NCBI GenBank assembly: GCA_930367215.1
Contig: OV884060.1
Span: 208,943,253-209,007,252, forward strand
Direction: 5' to 3'
DNA from: Pollenia angustigena
Taxonomy: Eukaryota > Arthropoda > Insecta > Diptera > Polleniidae
Length of the DNA: 64,000 nt
The notes beneath the pieces were generated by a model. The model had not been told where the DNA came from. It saw only the letters and a program-made list of their open reading frames with translations, and did not search any database. The position numbers and the translations under genes are program-made. Shown piece by piece: positions 11,947 to 22,280 of this stretch (positions are counted from its first letter, which is position 1; every line of letters starts with the position of its first letter).

Positions 11947-12823
11947 TTAACTATTAAAATTTGTCATTTTATGTTCTTTTGGCTTTAAGCGCACCCACAA
12001 ACCTCCAGAAGCTCTTAAAGTAATACGGAAGGTTGCCACAAATGTTGTTTTGCCCGGTACTGGTAGTACATGATAGCTGCGCAATAATCTCGAAATAACT
12101 GTTTTCATTTCCATTATAGCAAAACGATTGCCAATGCAATAACGTGGACCCGCACTGAAAGGTAAAAATGAATAGGAATGTCTTTTTTCCATGTTTTGGG
12201 GTGTAAAACGCTCTGGATCATATTTTTCCGGATTTGGATAGATGTGTTCCAAGCGATGAGTAGCATAAGGACATATGAAAACATTGCTGCCAGCCGGTAA
12301 AGTGTACTTGGCCAAGCGCACTTCCTCGCCTAATTTGCGTGCCATTAAGGGTACACTGGGATATAAGCGCAACGATTCCTTAATACACATTTCCAAATAA
12401 CGCATATCACGTAGGTCTTGCATAGTGGGTGCTCGACTGTCATTACCAAATATACGTTGTATTTCGGCATCACATTTCTCTTGGCAATCGAGATTTTGTG
12501 CTAGCAAAAATATGGTAAAGGCCACTGCCGCCCCTACAGAATCTTGGCCAGCTAACATAAATGTGCAAGCTTCATTAACTATATCTTCCTCAGTAAAATC
12601 AGGATTATTGTCCGAAATATCGATCAAGTAATCTAGAAGGCATTTTTTCTCTGTTTCATTATTGTTGCTCTTTAGCTCACGACGTTTGGCAATCATTTTT
12701 CGTGTGAATTCGTGCAAACGTTTCTTTTGATTTAGTTCTTCGGATGCCAGTTTTGTCATTTGATAGATACTGTCCCATAAAAGCCAAGGTTGTAAGAAAC
12801 GTTGTGGTATAACTAATTTGCCT
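11947..12823 (-). CDS. Cyp4aa1: Cyp4aa1 terminal exon with heme-binding loop
   Basis: Acceptor CCTTTACCCTAG precedes 12823; the stop TAA is at 11949-11947. It carries the I-helix oxygen-binding motif AGQDS, the ExxR of the K-helix, YDPERF and the cysteine loop FSAGPRYCIGNR. An ATTAAA on the minus strand near 11840 could serve for polyadenylation, which is only a guess. Confidence 0.88.
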
Positions 12824-15800
12824 CTAGGGTAAAGGAATAGTGAAAGATATAGTATGTATAATTTTTTATCAAAAAATAATTTTTGTGAAATACTTACTGC
12901 CTAAAAGGAGACTGCTCCATATCTTTATTACTTTTTGTCTTAACGGGCACTCCCAAAACAGCCTCTGAAAAATAGAACAATTGTTACTATTTATCTAAGT
13001 CATTTAGGGTTTATATTAACTGCCTGCTTGTCGATATCATTTAAAACAAAAAATTAATTTAAAAATGTGTTTTTTGTTTAAAATGTAAATATACGAAAAA
13101 ATATTTTTTCTTTGATATAGACAAACAGGCAGTAAATGTTTTAAAAACTAATTCTAGAAAACCCTAAACCTTTTAAAGTAAATTTTTGGCTAAATAATTA
13201 ATCTGATGGGAATAAATTTTTGACTAGTCAAGTCTTGAGCTTTTAGGAGAGAAGGGTAAAGAGAATGCCATTTCTTCTCCCCTCTCTCCTAAAAATTCAA
13301 GACTTGACGAGCCAAACTTGACGTGTATGAACCGGCTCTAGAAGAGACTCTTAAAGAGAACGAAACGCACCAATATCACCATGTTCTAAGACAAAAACTG
13401 CCTCTAAAGCTACAAAAAACATTTATTGTATAAAATAATTTATTTAACTTACCATTTAATATGTCCATTACACAATCATTAACATACTTTGCTATATTTA
13501 TATCCTGAGTATCAACTCCATCCAAAGTTTCATACAAAGCTTGTGAAGCATCAGCAAATGTTCCAATAAAGCGCTCCAATATATTCAAATGAAACATTGG
13601 CTGTATTAAACGCCGATGATTATGCCATTTATCACCGCTGCTCGTTATAAGGCCATTGCCTAAAAAATTATGCATTAAACGATAGAAAAACACTTTATTC
13701 GTATGTTTCTTCGAAGACAAAATCAACTGTAAATCATGCGGTTGAAGGACGACAAAAAAGGGAAATAATAAAACCCAAACACGTATTAAGGAACCATATA
13801 AATTGAAAGCATTGGCGGCACGTTTACGCATTACTGTTATAAAAAATAGAATAGAAAAAAAAAACTATAAATATGTATACATAAGTATGTATTTCTTTTC
13901 GTTGTTTTTCTTGCCAAATTTTATGACAATGTGCTATACATAGAAAAACGACTAGAGTATAAAATTTTAAACATTTTTCTCTCTCAAAATTGTGAATGTA
14001 TGAAGTAACAACAACTAAATAAACTCACGGAGTTAGTGCTCGCCCAGACTTGCAATTTTTGTTAAAGCACTTTTTAAAAACTTTCTTTGACAGTCCTTCC
14101 ATTAGGGTTTGCATTTTGTAATTGTAGTTTTAAAATTTTTTAGTTTCTTATTCCATTTGGAATAACGGTTTTTTTGAGTATACTTTGGATAATCACTTAC
14201 ACCAGAACAACGTGTACAAATCGTGGAAATTAATTTCTAAAAATTCGCGCTCTGTTCACCAAACTTATAGAGCACTTCGTCAAGATGACGGTACTCATAT
14301 TCGTTCATCTGAGTAGCTAATAGGCATAACTATGGATCGACCCATGATCAAATTTTTTCTTTTATATACATAATATTCATCGAAATCGTGCCCGTTCCTT
14401 GCGTAGAGACGTGAGTGTGACAGATGACTCGAATTTATCGATCCGACGCCGTTCTCAACAACTCGGTTTCTGCTCGTCCACTATTTGGAAGATTTTGAGT
14501 AAAGATCTTGGCCTTCATCCATATAAGATCCAAATGCTGCAAGAATTAAACCCGACAGACCAAATTAGGTCGTGTGCGGTAAATGGCCTGAGAAACAACT
14601 GGATATTGAACCAGATCTTATCGTCAAATCATCTTCAACGATTAGGCTCATTTCTGTCTTAACGGGTATGTAAAGAGGCAGAATTATCCTTTTTAGAGAG
14701 AGCGCAATTCTCATGAAAACCTCTCCATTACATCCTTAAAAAAAACTAATTTTTGCGGTTTCCATGCCGAAGTCGAAAATCAAGCTACATACATATAAAA
14801 GTAATGAAGCAACGAAAGTTGATAAATGTAAACCTAAGACTAACATAATCATTAAAGGCCCAACCAAAGCGAATTCAACTACAGGTGGTTGCAATACTAC
14901 AACAATCTTAAAACAACAGAGGATTTTTGTTTTACATTGTTAGTGTTAACGGTTTGAAATGCAACTGTTTCTAATGAAACCAAAACAAATTGGTTCCAAC
15001 TGTCAAAATCAGAAGGACTTTAGCCACCACCTCTAGTTGAATTTACCTTGTGCCCAACAATAACATTCAAAAGCAGGCTTAAGCAATCACCCTTACTGTG
15101 TTTGGCGTATTTAAAATACGCCTATGACTGATTGGTAATAGATTAAATAGAACGTGAACTTTTTCCTTTAATCTATTACCAAACAGTCGTAGGCGTATTT
15201 TAAATACGCCAAACACAATAAGGGTGAATATATTTAACTTAATGAGACTTTTTGTTATCTAACAAAGTGCAGAACTGATCGCACATTCCGTAAGGATTTT
15301 GTTTTTAAATTTGTTTGAAAGGCTTTTTGTTAATTTTTTACAGTAGCTTAAGCAAGTTCATGCATATTATAGTTGGGCCTTTAGTTAGGTTTTTTTTTTT
15401 GCTAACTAAGTCTGGGTTCACACTATGAAAGTTTTCTTTCAAAAAGTCTGAGTTTATTGGTGAGGGGGGAAGAAAACATGCTTTTTTCTCTCCTCTCTCA
15501 CCCATAAACTTAGACTTTCTGAAAGAAAACTTTCATAGTGTTATCCCAGACTAAGTAAAGATTTTTCTCTATCATTCTATTCTATTATATTCTATTCTAT
15601 TCGTTATTCTATGTACTTTGTTTTTGTAATTTATGAATCCCTTTTCATTGCAATTAGACTCCATTATTTTTTATAAGTACTTTCAAGGTTTGCTATACTT
15701 ACAATCCTTTTCTTTTATTAATAAACAATTACCCAATATGGGTACTGAAGGCGGCCCAGATAGTTTCAGTGACAAGAATACTGCCTTTAGATAACTCCAA

Positions 15801-15874
15801 AAAGTATAAATAATAAATATTCCAAGAGATAGTGTAAAGAAACTCCATAATTCTGATTTGGATGCATTCTCTAT
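11947..15874 (-). CDS. Cyp4aa1: Cytochrome P450 family 4, probably Cyp4aa1
   Basis: Microsomal heme-thiolate monooxygenase. Coding exons on the minus strand: 15874-15703, 13833-13453, 12964-12898 and 12823-11947. All junctions have AG/GT signals and keep the frame, giving about 498 codons. Seen: hydrophobic N-terminal segment (FFTLSLGIFIIYTFW), proline hinge (GPPSVPILGN), C-helix WHNHRRLIQPMFH, I-helix AGQDSVGAA, K-helix ExxR in KESLRLYP, YDPERF, and heme loop FSAGPRYCIGNR with the cysteine ligand. AGQDS instead of the usual AGxDT/S-T, and the C-terminus ending RITLRASGGLWVRLK, fit CYP4AA as I remember it; family CYP4 is firmer than the member. The start codon must be on an upstream exon, because no ATG is in frame before the 15874 acceptor. 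No stop or frameshift is seen in the visible coding sequence. Substrate unknown. Confidence 0.85.
12898..12964 (-). CDS. Cyp4aa1: Cyp4aa1 small exon (67 bp)
   Basis: Bounded by acceptor CTATTTTTCAG and donor GTAAGTATTT. It encodes EAVLGVPVKTKSNKDMEQSP and then FRQ. The exon is needed to join the neighbouring exons in frame (DILN-EAVLGV and PFRQ-GKLVIPQRF), which supports the splice sites. Confidence 0.8.
13018..13134. repeat. Intronic foldback, ends ACTGCCTG
   Basis: ACTGCCTGCTTGTCGATATC near 13019-13038 pairs with TGATATAGACAAACAGGCAGT near 13112-13132. Outside it, TAGGGTTT and AACCCTAA continue the inverted symmetry with gaps. It lies in the Cyp4aa1 intron between the 381-bp and 67-bp exons. 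Confidence 0.6.
13220..13333. repeat. Intronic foldback of the AAGTCTTGA family, left-truncated
   Basis: GTCAAGTCTTGAGCTTTTAG pairs with CTAAAAATTCAAGACTTGAC around a GGAGAGAAGGG / CCCCTCTCTCC stem. It matches the complete member at 54665-54796 but lacks the outer left arm. It sits in the same Cyp4aa1 intron as the foldback at 13018-13134. Confidence 0.65.
13453..13833 (-). CDS. Cyp4aa1: Cyp4aa1 exon, helices A to E region
   Basis: Acceptor TTTTTATAACAG precedes 13833 and donor GTAAGT follows 13453. It encodes the segment from DLMRKRAANAFNLYG through RVWVLLFPFFVVL and SGDKWHNHRRLIQP to YVNDCVMDILN, with the WxxxR heme-propionate contact region of P450s. The split codon at the 3' end completes GAG (Glu) with the next exon. 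Confidence 0.85.
14180..14740 (+). pseudogene. mariner transposase fragment in Cyp4aa1 intron
   Basis: Several frames together give a mariner N-terminal half: NSRSVHQTYRALRQD, then in 14399-14662 LSIRRRSQQLGFCSSTIWKI and LGLHPYKIQMLQELNP, then in shifted frames FND-AHFCLNGYVKRQN and LHP. This covers the helix-turn-helix region and the first catalytic aspartate; the rest is gone. It is related to the 9537 copy (LQAYKVQLTQKLKP there). It lies antisense to the P450. Confidence 0.7.
14856..15056. repeat. Intronic foldback, ends GGCCCAACC
   Basis: GAATTCAACTACAGGTGGTT near the left end pairs with CCACCTCTAGTTGAATTTA near the right, and GGCCCAAC outside pairs with TTGTGCCCAAC. A similar TTGGGCCTTTAG at about 15372 suggests a second related end. 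It lies in the large Cyp4aa1 intron. Confidence 0.55.
15088..15226. repeat. Intronic foldback with about 43-bp arms
   Basis: The two arms, about 15088-15130 and 15184-15226, are reverse complements over roughly 43 bp with two mismatches. They begin CACCCTTACTGTGTTTGGCG. The 139-bp element is mostly one hairpin. It lies in the large Cyp4aa1 intron and would fold in the primary transcript. Confidence 0.75.
15412..15549. mobile_element. 138-bp intronic foldback, 7-bp TSD ACTAAGT
   Basis: CTGGGTTCACACTATGAAAG at the left pairs with CTTTCATAGTGTTATCCCAG at the right. Inner stems AGTCTGAGTTTAT and ATAAACTTAGACT add to the hairpin. The direct repeat ACTAAGT flanks both ends (15405-15411, 15550-15556). 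Confidence 0.75.
15703..15874 (-). CDS. Cyp4aa1: Cyp4aa1 exon with membrane anchor
   Basis: Acceptor TCTATTTACAG precedes 15874 and donor GTAAGT follows 15703. It encodes about 57 residues from IENASKSELW through a hydrophobic anchor to LGNCLLIKEKD. Upstream of the acceptor the frame meets a stop without any ATG, so this is not the first coding exon. Confidence 0.75.
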
Positions 15875-16132
15875 CTGTAAATAGATTTTAATGAAGGAAA
15901 ATTGTTCAAATAATTATTTTAGTTAATTATTCATTTGTTGTAGGTGTTAAAAATAAATTTATTAAATTATTTTGTTTATTTAAGAATTGTTTTCAAATTT
16001 GTGATTTTTTTAAATAAATTTACTAGAAAATTTTTATAGTTTTTAAAAAAGTGTTAATATTAACGATTTAGTGTGATAAAATATAAAAATGTTTATACAG
16101 TAGAACCGCGATAATATGTCATCGCAAGGGAC
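15875..16132. other. Intron or upstream region of Cyp4aa1
   Basis: AT-rich. The P450 exon at 15874 starts after a splice acceptor, so the missing first coding exon must lie upstream, here or beyond the MITE and LINE. I found no ATG with a good donor here. CAGTAGAACCGCGATAA at about 16099 resembles a pogo-like terminal sequence, but no partner was found. Confidence 0.35.
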
Positions 16133-16924
16133 CACACGCAGAGAAAAAATATGGTTGGGCATGGTTACGGCAACAACACTATGTTAAATGTAACAATATA
16201 TTGTTGTCGTACACAAATAATTTTTTTTTTATTTAATATCAACAATATTATAGTTACTGTAAACATATCAATGTTTATCGCAATTATGAATTTGAGTATT
16301 GTTGACCGAAAAATAATTATTTTTCTAACAACTTAATTATGATAACTTTCTTAACATATTATATTTCTCACAACCATATCATGACATTTAATAGCCATAA
16401 CATGATAACTTTCTATACATTTATCATATTATGTTAAAGATGCATTCAAACTATTTTTACTCTAATCATATTATGTTAGCGCCATTTGTAAAATAAAGTT
16501 TAAGAAATTGTGTGGTTTTTTTTATTTGTGAGCGGTTAAACAATTAAAAGATAAAATTCCATAAAAAAATAAGTCTAAAGAAATTAAAAAATTAAAATAT
16601 TAGCAGAGTTCATTCAAGTATTAGTGATATAATAGTGCAAATGCAAAATATCATAGTTGTTTTGTAAAATCCAACAACAAAACACACAGAGATTTCGTTA
16701 TATTTTATAAAAGTGTTACGATATTTCATCAACATCTTAAAATCGAAAAAAATGGGCACACGCGGTTGCCCATGAAAACCACAGATTTTTCATTTGCTCT
16801 TTTGCAAGCCTTATATTGAACTCCGCTATTTGATTAACATTAAGAAAAATTGTAAAAAGCCACAAAATAAAAAATCGATGCAAAAATATTGAAATTTATT
16901 TTGTATTTTTATGACAGCCATGAA

Positions 16925-17135
16925 AGGTGCTGTACCATAATATGATTGCTTCTAAATTTATTATGATTAACATGATGATAATACATATGATTACTTCTTA
17001 GCTTATTATGATTAACATGACAATAATATGATTAATTTCTTAGCTTATTATGATTAACATGACAATAATTTGATTACTTCTTAACTTAGTATGATTAACA
17101 GAATAATAATATGATTAAGGGAAAAATAATATGAT
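16925..17135. repeat. Tandem ATTATGATTAACATGA repeats
   Basis: About four imperfect units of roughly 50-55 bp. Each contains ATATGATTACTTCTTAGC and then TTATTATGATTAACATG variants. They form the right subterminal array of the host MITE, just before the LINE insertion point. Confidence 0.7.
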
Positions 17136-17150
17136 GACATATTACGAGAA

Positions 17151-19822
17151 ATACGTTTAAAATAAATGGTTATATACTATATGATACCAAGGACCCTCGA
17201 GATAGAGCTTGTGGAGGTTCTGCCATTTTAATAAAAACCCGAGTGAAACACTACCTAATGTGTGATCATCGTGAAGATTATCTCCAAGCAACGAACATTT
17301 GCGTTGAGGAATTAAATAGAAACCTAGTAATTTCATCGTTATACTCCCCGCCTAGATTTTCAATATCGGAGGACCAATATTATAAATATTTTAAATCATT
17401 AGGACCCTGTTTCCTAGCCGCTGGCGATTATAACGCTAAACATACCTTCTGGGGGTCGCGACTTATAACACCAAAGGGTCGTGTTTTATTTAACACAATT
17501 TCTAAAATGGATTTAAATGTGGTAGCGAGCGGACAACCAACATATTGGCCCACTGATCATCAAAAAATTCCAGATGTCATCGATTTCGGCGTGGTTAAAA
17601 ACATTCCCATAGAAACGATTCATGTTGAAGCATCCCTAGATTTATCTTCCGACCACACACCTACAATTGTTACTATAATGAACCCCAATAGAATTGTACC
17701 TCCGACGACAGCTACGCAAATTAATTGGTTAAAATATAAAAAATATCTCAGTACCCATTGCACAGAAAATATTCCGCTCAGTACACCGGATTATGTAGAT
17801 CGCTCTATTGACAATTTTGACAGTTTTCTGAAACTAGCTGTTCAACATTCCATTATTGTCCCCAAAAAAACAAAAACTATTAAAATATATTCCACAGATG
17901 TCGAGCATCTTTTGTCTGAAAAAAGGAGGGCTCGAAGAGATTGGCAATTGCACAGATCCCCTCAACTTAAGAACTTACTTAAAGAGTGTACAAAAAGACT
18001 TAGAAAGTTACTGCAGACTAAGAAAACGGCTTCTCTGGAAAAATATCTTGAGGAACTTGATGCAACCCCACAATCAAACTACTCATTATGGCGCGCAGCT
18101 AGAAATCTCAAAAGGCCAGTTGTCTCTAAACCACCATTAAGAAACTTGAATGGAAGTTGGGCAAGAAATGATGTTGAAAAAGGAAATCTGTATGTCAATC
18201 ATTTAAAAAACGTATTTACCCCAAATATATCTCACGATATTGCGGTCGAGTTACCACCTGTTGCTGCTAGAGCAGCTGTTCCGCTAAGATTTGAGATAAG
18301 AGAAATCGAAAAGGCTATTTGTGATTTAAACCCCAAGAAGGCTCCTGGTTTTGATAAGATCAGCAACAAAATGCTTTTGGAGCTACCCAGCATAGCAAAG
18401 AAAATTATTCTTTTAATTTTTAATGCTATTTTACGCCTTGAATACTATCCTCAAAAGTGGAAGGTCTCCTTAGTCACCATGATACCTAAACCTGGAAAGG
18501 ATCACACAAAAGTTGAGTCATATAGGCCTATAAGCTTACTTTCTAATATATCAAAGCTGTTTGAGAAGCTGTTAGCGTCAAAATTAACCCCAATTTTAAA
18601 TGAAAATAGATGTATTCCTAACCACCAATTCGGCTTTAGAAGAGAACACAGCACAATTGAGCAAACCCATCGTATAGTAAACGCAATAAGAAAAACCTTT
18701 GAAGAAAAAAAATATTGCTCCGCTCTCTTCATCGATGTTTCTCAAGCTTTTGATAAAGTCTGGCATGAAGGCTTATTACATAAATTGAAGCTCAACTTAC
18801 CAGTAAACACACACAAGCTGTTAGAAAGCTACTTAGTCGGTCGAAAATTTATTATTAAAGAAGGTGATTATTTAAGCTCTCCTCAGCAAATTGACGCTGG
18901 AGTCCCTCAGGGAAGCATCCTGGGCCCACTTTTATACTTAATATATACCTCGGACATGCCAACAAAAAACTACACACAAACTTCAACATTTGCTGATGAT
19001 ACAGCTTTTTTGAGCGTGCACGAAAACCGTCAAGAAGCATCTCGATACCTACAGGATCATATATTTCAACTCGAACTATGGTTAAAGCAATGGAGGATAG
19101 AGGTCAATGAGCAAAAATGCGTACATATAACATTCACCTTGCGTCGGGAATCATGCCCCCCTATTAAAATCAATAATCAAATAATACCTCAAAATTCGCA
19201 TGTAAAATACCTCGGTATTCATCTAGATCGCCGTTTAACGTGGAAAAGCCATATAGAGGCAAAATTAACTCAAATGAAACTAAAAGCCATCCAAATTCAT
19301 TGGCTTATTGGAAGAAACTCTGTCCTTAGTCTCGACTGCAAACTTCTTCTTTACAACTCCATCTTAAAGCCAATCTGGTGCTATGGTATTCAGTTATGGG
19401 GCACTGCCTCGGCCTCTAATATCGAAAAAATTCAAAGGCGCCAAAATAAACTACTTCGAATAATCACAGCTGCCCCTTGGTATGTTAAAAACTCAAATAT
19501 TCACAAGGATCTTAATGTTCCATTAGTTAAAACTATGATTACGAAATATGCAGTAAAATACTTAAAAAGGCTCGAATCGCACCCAAACCCACTAGCACGA
19601 AATATTTTAAATGATAGCGGCCACACTCGCTTAAGAAGAAGAGACACTGCAGCACTTATCCAATTAGATGAGCGATAAACACTATAAAAGTGAACAGAAC
19701 CCGCGATGAAGAAAATTTTTGTCTGGCACTGGCAGGACAAAAAATAACGTATTAGGTTAAGATTTGATTAATTATTGTTAGTTCATATTTAATATATGAA
19801 GATTCAATAAATAAATAATGAG

Positions 19823-19849
<27 letters not shown>
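17151..19849 (+). mobile_element. 5'-truncated Jockey-like LINE, 12-bp TSD, poly(A)
   Basis: The direct repeat ATATTACGAGAA flanks the insertion (17139-17150 and 19850-19861), and the 3' end is an A tract of about 28 nt. The 5' end is cut inside the endonuclease domain, the usual outcome of incomplete reverse transcription. A second, shorter and deleted copy lies at 35466-36115. The long open frame suggests a fairly recent insertion. Confidence 0.88.
17165..19678 (+). CDS. Jockey-clade LINE ORF2 (endonuclease-reverse transcriptase), 5' truncated
   Basis: The frame is open from the insertion edge to the stop at 19678, at least 811 residues from 17243. The first codons read DTKDPRDRACGGSAILIK, the middle of an APE-type endonuclease. 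Later come AAGDYNAKHTFWGS and LSSDHTPTIV of the same domain, then the reverse transcriptase: YRPISLLSNISKLFEKLL, IDVSQAFDKVWHEGLL, GVPQGSILGPLLYLIYTSD, the catalytic FADD (18989-19000), and YLGIHLDRRLTWKSH. No RNase H domain follows, as expected for Jockey. ORF1 and the endonuclease start are missing. This 5'-truncated copy should not be able to move by itself. Confidence 0.9.
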   Translation, partial: NGYILYDTKDPRDRACGGSAILIKTRVKHYLMCDHREDYLQATNICVEELNRNLVISSLYSPPRFSISEDQYYKYFKSLGPCFLAAGDYNAKHTFWGSRLITPKGRVLFNTISKMDLNVVASGQPTYWPTDHQKIPDVIDFGVVKNIPIETIHVEASLDLSSDHTPTIVTIMNPNRIVPPTTATQINWLKYKKYLSTHCTENIPLSTPDYVDRSIDNFDSFLKLAVQHSIIVPKKTKTIKIYSTDVEHLLSEKRRARRDWQLHRSPQLKNLLKECTKRLRKLLQTKKTASLEKYLEELDATPQSNYSLWRAARNLKRPVVSKPPLRNLNGSWARNDVEKGNLYVNHLKNVFTPNISHDIAVELPPVAARAAVPLRFEIREIEKAICDLNPKKAPGFDKISNKMLLELPSIAKKIILLIFNAILRLEYYPQKWKVSLVTMIPKPGKDHTKVESYRPISLLSNISKLFEKLLASKLTPILNENRCIPNHQFGFRREHSTIEQTHRIVNAIRKTFEEKKYCSALFIDVSQAFDKVWHEGLLHKLKLNLPVNTHKLLESYLVGRKFIIKEGDYLSSPQQIDAGVPQGSILGPLLYLIYTSDMPTKNYTQTSTFADDTAFLSVHENRQEASRYLQDHIFQLELWLKQWRIEVNEQKCVHITFTLRRESCPPIKINNQIIPQNSHVKYLGIHLDRRLTWKSHIEAKLTQMKLKAIQIHWLIGRNSVLSLDCKLLLYNSILKPIWCYGIQLWGTASASNIEKIQRRQNKLLRIITAAPWYVKNSNIHKDLNVPLVKTMITKYAVKYLKRLESHPNPLARNILNDSGHTRLRRRDTAALIQLDER

Positions 19850-19853
<4 letters not shown>

Positions 19854-20146
19854 TACGAGAATATTTAGTCATAATATGATTCAATAATAATCTTAATATG
19901 GTGACTACAATCATAATTCTTATCATAATATGTTGCTCTTAGAATATGTTTACCACAACCATGTTTTTTCTTTGCGTGCAGCCATTTTTTACGAGCTACA
20001 GGAATTTTCGATTTAACAGGATTTCGGTTTCATGAGGTTAAATAAAGAAATATACGAATTAACGGGGTGTTTTTATTTGCTTAATAGAACGAACAAAAAA
20101 AAAGAAAAACAATTTCTTATTAGAACGATGAACTTTTGCAAATCAA

Positions 20147-20480
20147 ACAAGTAAGAAAGTATAGTCGGTCAAGCCCGACCATATGATACCCTACACCACA
20201 GTATTAAAAAACACATCATGCTTATATGTCCATATAAATATGGATTTATCTATGTTTTAAATTTCATTAAAATCGGTTTGAGGGGCAGAAATTGCCCCTT
20301 TGTCCCCTCGTGGTCCTATTTTTTAATTTTATGGTTCTATCTATGTTTTAAATTTCATTTAAATCGGTTGATAGATAGGAAGAAATTTCCCCCTATCTTC
20401 CCTCGTGGTCCTATGATTTGGCCCATTTTCAATATGCTTGTGCCAATAAGAACCTATGTCCAAAATTTTCTAAACCAATG
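20147..20480 (-). repeat. DINE-1/Helentron-like fragment with repeated block
   Basis: It opens AACAAGTAAGAAAGTATAGT, the reverse complement of the 3' terminus of the DINE-1-like copies, followed by a diverged hairpin (GTCGG..CCCGAC) and ATACCCTACACC. Two diverged units ending CCCTCGTGGTCCTAT follow at about 20235-20415. It is a truncated, separate subfamily. Confidence 0.55.
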
Positions 20481-21830
20481 CAATACTGAATATTCATAAT
20501 TTTATACGGTGTTTTTTATTCTTTTTAAATTTTTTTTGTTAAAAAATGTAAAAGATACGTTTTAGTTTGCGGAAAAATCTCTAACCATCTCTAAATATTA
20601 ATGAAATTTCATACTTGAGCTATTTTTTGTTTTAAATAAACATATTATTAATTTTTCTTAACCAAAAAGAAAATTAAATATTTTGAAAACTTCATCACGT
20701 TTGGTGCGTGAACTTTTTTGACCTTAGCGAAAAAATAAATATACGTTCCCTTATATTTGTTTATGCTCTATTGGACTGTGCTATGCCAATTTTGATATTT
20801 TAAAAGATTGTTAAAAAGTTATATCCCGCTGGGATGCTGCAAGATTTTACTACATATACTTAGGGCTAATAAGTCCGAGCATGTTAAACTCTCTATAATC
20901 CGTAACATATAAACCATCTTTAAACGCATAAAATTTATTTAAATGAATTTGACAACATTTATCGTAGTGCTGCCACATGTTATTGTTTAAAGCAGACCAT
21001 TCGGTTGTTGTGTAAACCAAAGCGTGTATGGCTTTGTCAATTGATTAGATTGACGGTTGTCGAGTTGATTGAAGAAAAATCAAAAGTCTTTCAATTCGAT
21101 TGTACTGTGTGTGTTCGATTCTCTTGATTAGCTGTCAAAATTAGTTTTTGTAGTTTTCTTTTGTAAAAAAAGTTAAGTATTTTAAAAATTGTCTTTAATT
21201 TCATTAAATTTTAAAATTAATTTAAAGTCTTTCAATTCAGTTCATGAAGTGTGCGGCCAAGCATCAATTCAGTTGAAAGACTCAGTTGACAATTGAATTG
21301 AAAAGTGGTAAAAAAAGAATGCTATATATTTTAGTGCAAATAAAACCGGCATCTAGGGTTTTCCCCTACTTTATGGCAACAGAGTACGACCCTGAAATCT
21401 TCGCTTTTACAAAAGAATACAAAAGAAAATAGTTTGTCAAATTAAAGAAAAAGAACCTAAACCGCAAATTAATATTATGAATATGACGAATGTGCGATTT
21501 TTGTCAAAAATAAACACGTTTTACATGACATTTGTCTTCGTTAAAAACAAATGTGAAAAGGCAAAGAAAGAAAGAAACAAAAACGTAGGTGATTGATTGA
21601 TCGCTTTAAGGTTTGTTATATATATTAATATGTACAAATTATTAACACATAAATTGTTTAAATAAAAGATCCAGTCGCAGATGTCACGTATGAATTTGCT
21701 AAAGTTTATTTACTTAATTTGAAGAATAAAAAAATTAAAGCCAACACAAAATAATTTTTTTAACTTCTATGAGTTTTTGAATTAATAAAATATAGGTAAC
21801 AATTAAAATTAATATTTACAAAATCTTTTT
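20481..21830. other. AT-rich interval with weak inverted repeats
   Basis: I see no gene. Between about 21040 and 21310, words such as TCAATTGA, TCTTTCAATTC and GTTGATTG recur in both orientations, which may be an old foldback element, but I could not set its ends. Confidence 0.4.
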
Positions 21831-22280
21831 ATACCCTTCACCGAAGGTAAAAGGGTATATCGTTACTTTAATATAGAAAAGCCCTAACTAACATTTTCCT
21901 TACTTTACAGGAGAAGGAAAAGACTTAATAAAAATTGTAGTATCGTAGTTGCGATTTTTTTTAAACGCAGTTTTTTTCTAAATTGTTTAGAGAGTTTAAT
22001 AAAAAACTGCGTTTAAAAAAAGACTATTATTTGTATCCTGTAAAGTAAGGAAAATGTTAGTTAGGGCTTTTCTATATTACGGTACTTTGTCAATCCGTTT
22101 GTAATTTCTACAATATTGATCCTACACCCTATAAAGTATATATATTCTGGGTCCTTATGAAGAGCGAAGTTCAAATCCGGTTGTCCGTCTCTTCCCCCCC
22201 CCCCCCCCCCCGCTGCTTGATATTTGTTTACATATACTAGCATAATGCCCAATATGAGTTTCGTTATCACCCTTCTTTAT
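21831..22280 (+). repeat. DINE-1/Helentron-like 5' fragment
   Basis: It starts TATACCCTTCACCGAAGG, then contains CCCTATAAAGTATATATATT and a degenerate GTCY run, the order seen at the 5' end of the copy at 22281. It is truncated at its 3' side by the start of that copy, interrupted by the foldback at 21869-22079, and has a C tract near 22193-22211. Confidence 0.65.
21869..22079. mobile_element. 211-bp foldback MITE, AAAAGCCCTAAC family, 8-bp TSD
   Basis: The arms TAATATAGAAAAGCCCTAAC and GTTAGGGCTTTTCTATATTA are perfect and continue inward with ATTTTCCTTACTTTACAGGA / CCTGTAAAGTAAGGAAAAT. Flanking 8-mers CGTTACTT (21861-21868) and CGGTACTT (22080-22087) differ at one base. Removing the element restores the order of the DINE-1-like sequence, which supports the boundaries. 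Confidence 0.82.

Larger units (their letters stand above)
16133..19977. mobile_element. MITE with ATTATGATTAACATG arrays, split by a LINE
   Basis: Left end CACGCAGAGAAAAAATATGG and the reverse complement of the right end CACGCAAAGAAAAAACATGG agree except at two positions. Without the LINE at 17151-19849 the element is about 1.15 kb. Both sides are full of CATATTATG / ATTATGATTAACATGA words, including a tandem block at 16925-17135. There is no transposase. No firm duplication is visible. Confidence 0.65.

Noticed and set aside
16099..16130. pogo-like terminal repeat CAGTAGAACCGCGATAA
   Set aside because: Resembles pogo/Tigger ends by memory, but no inverted partner or TA duplication was found.
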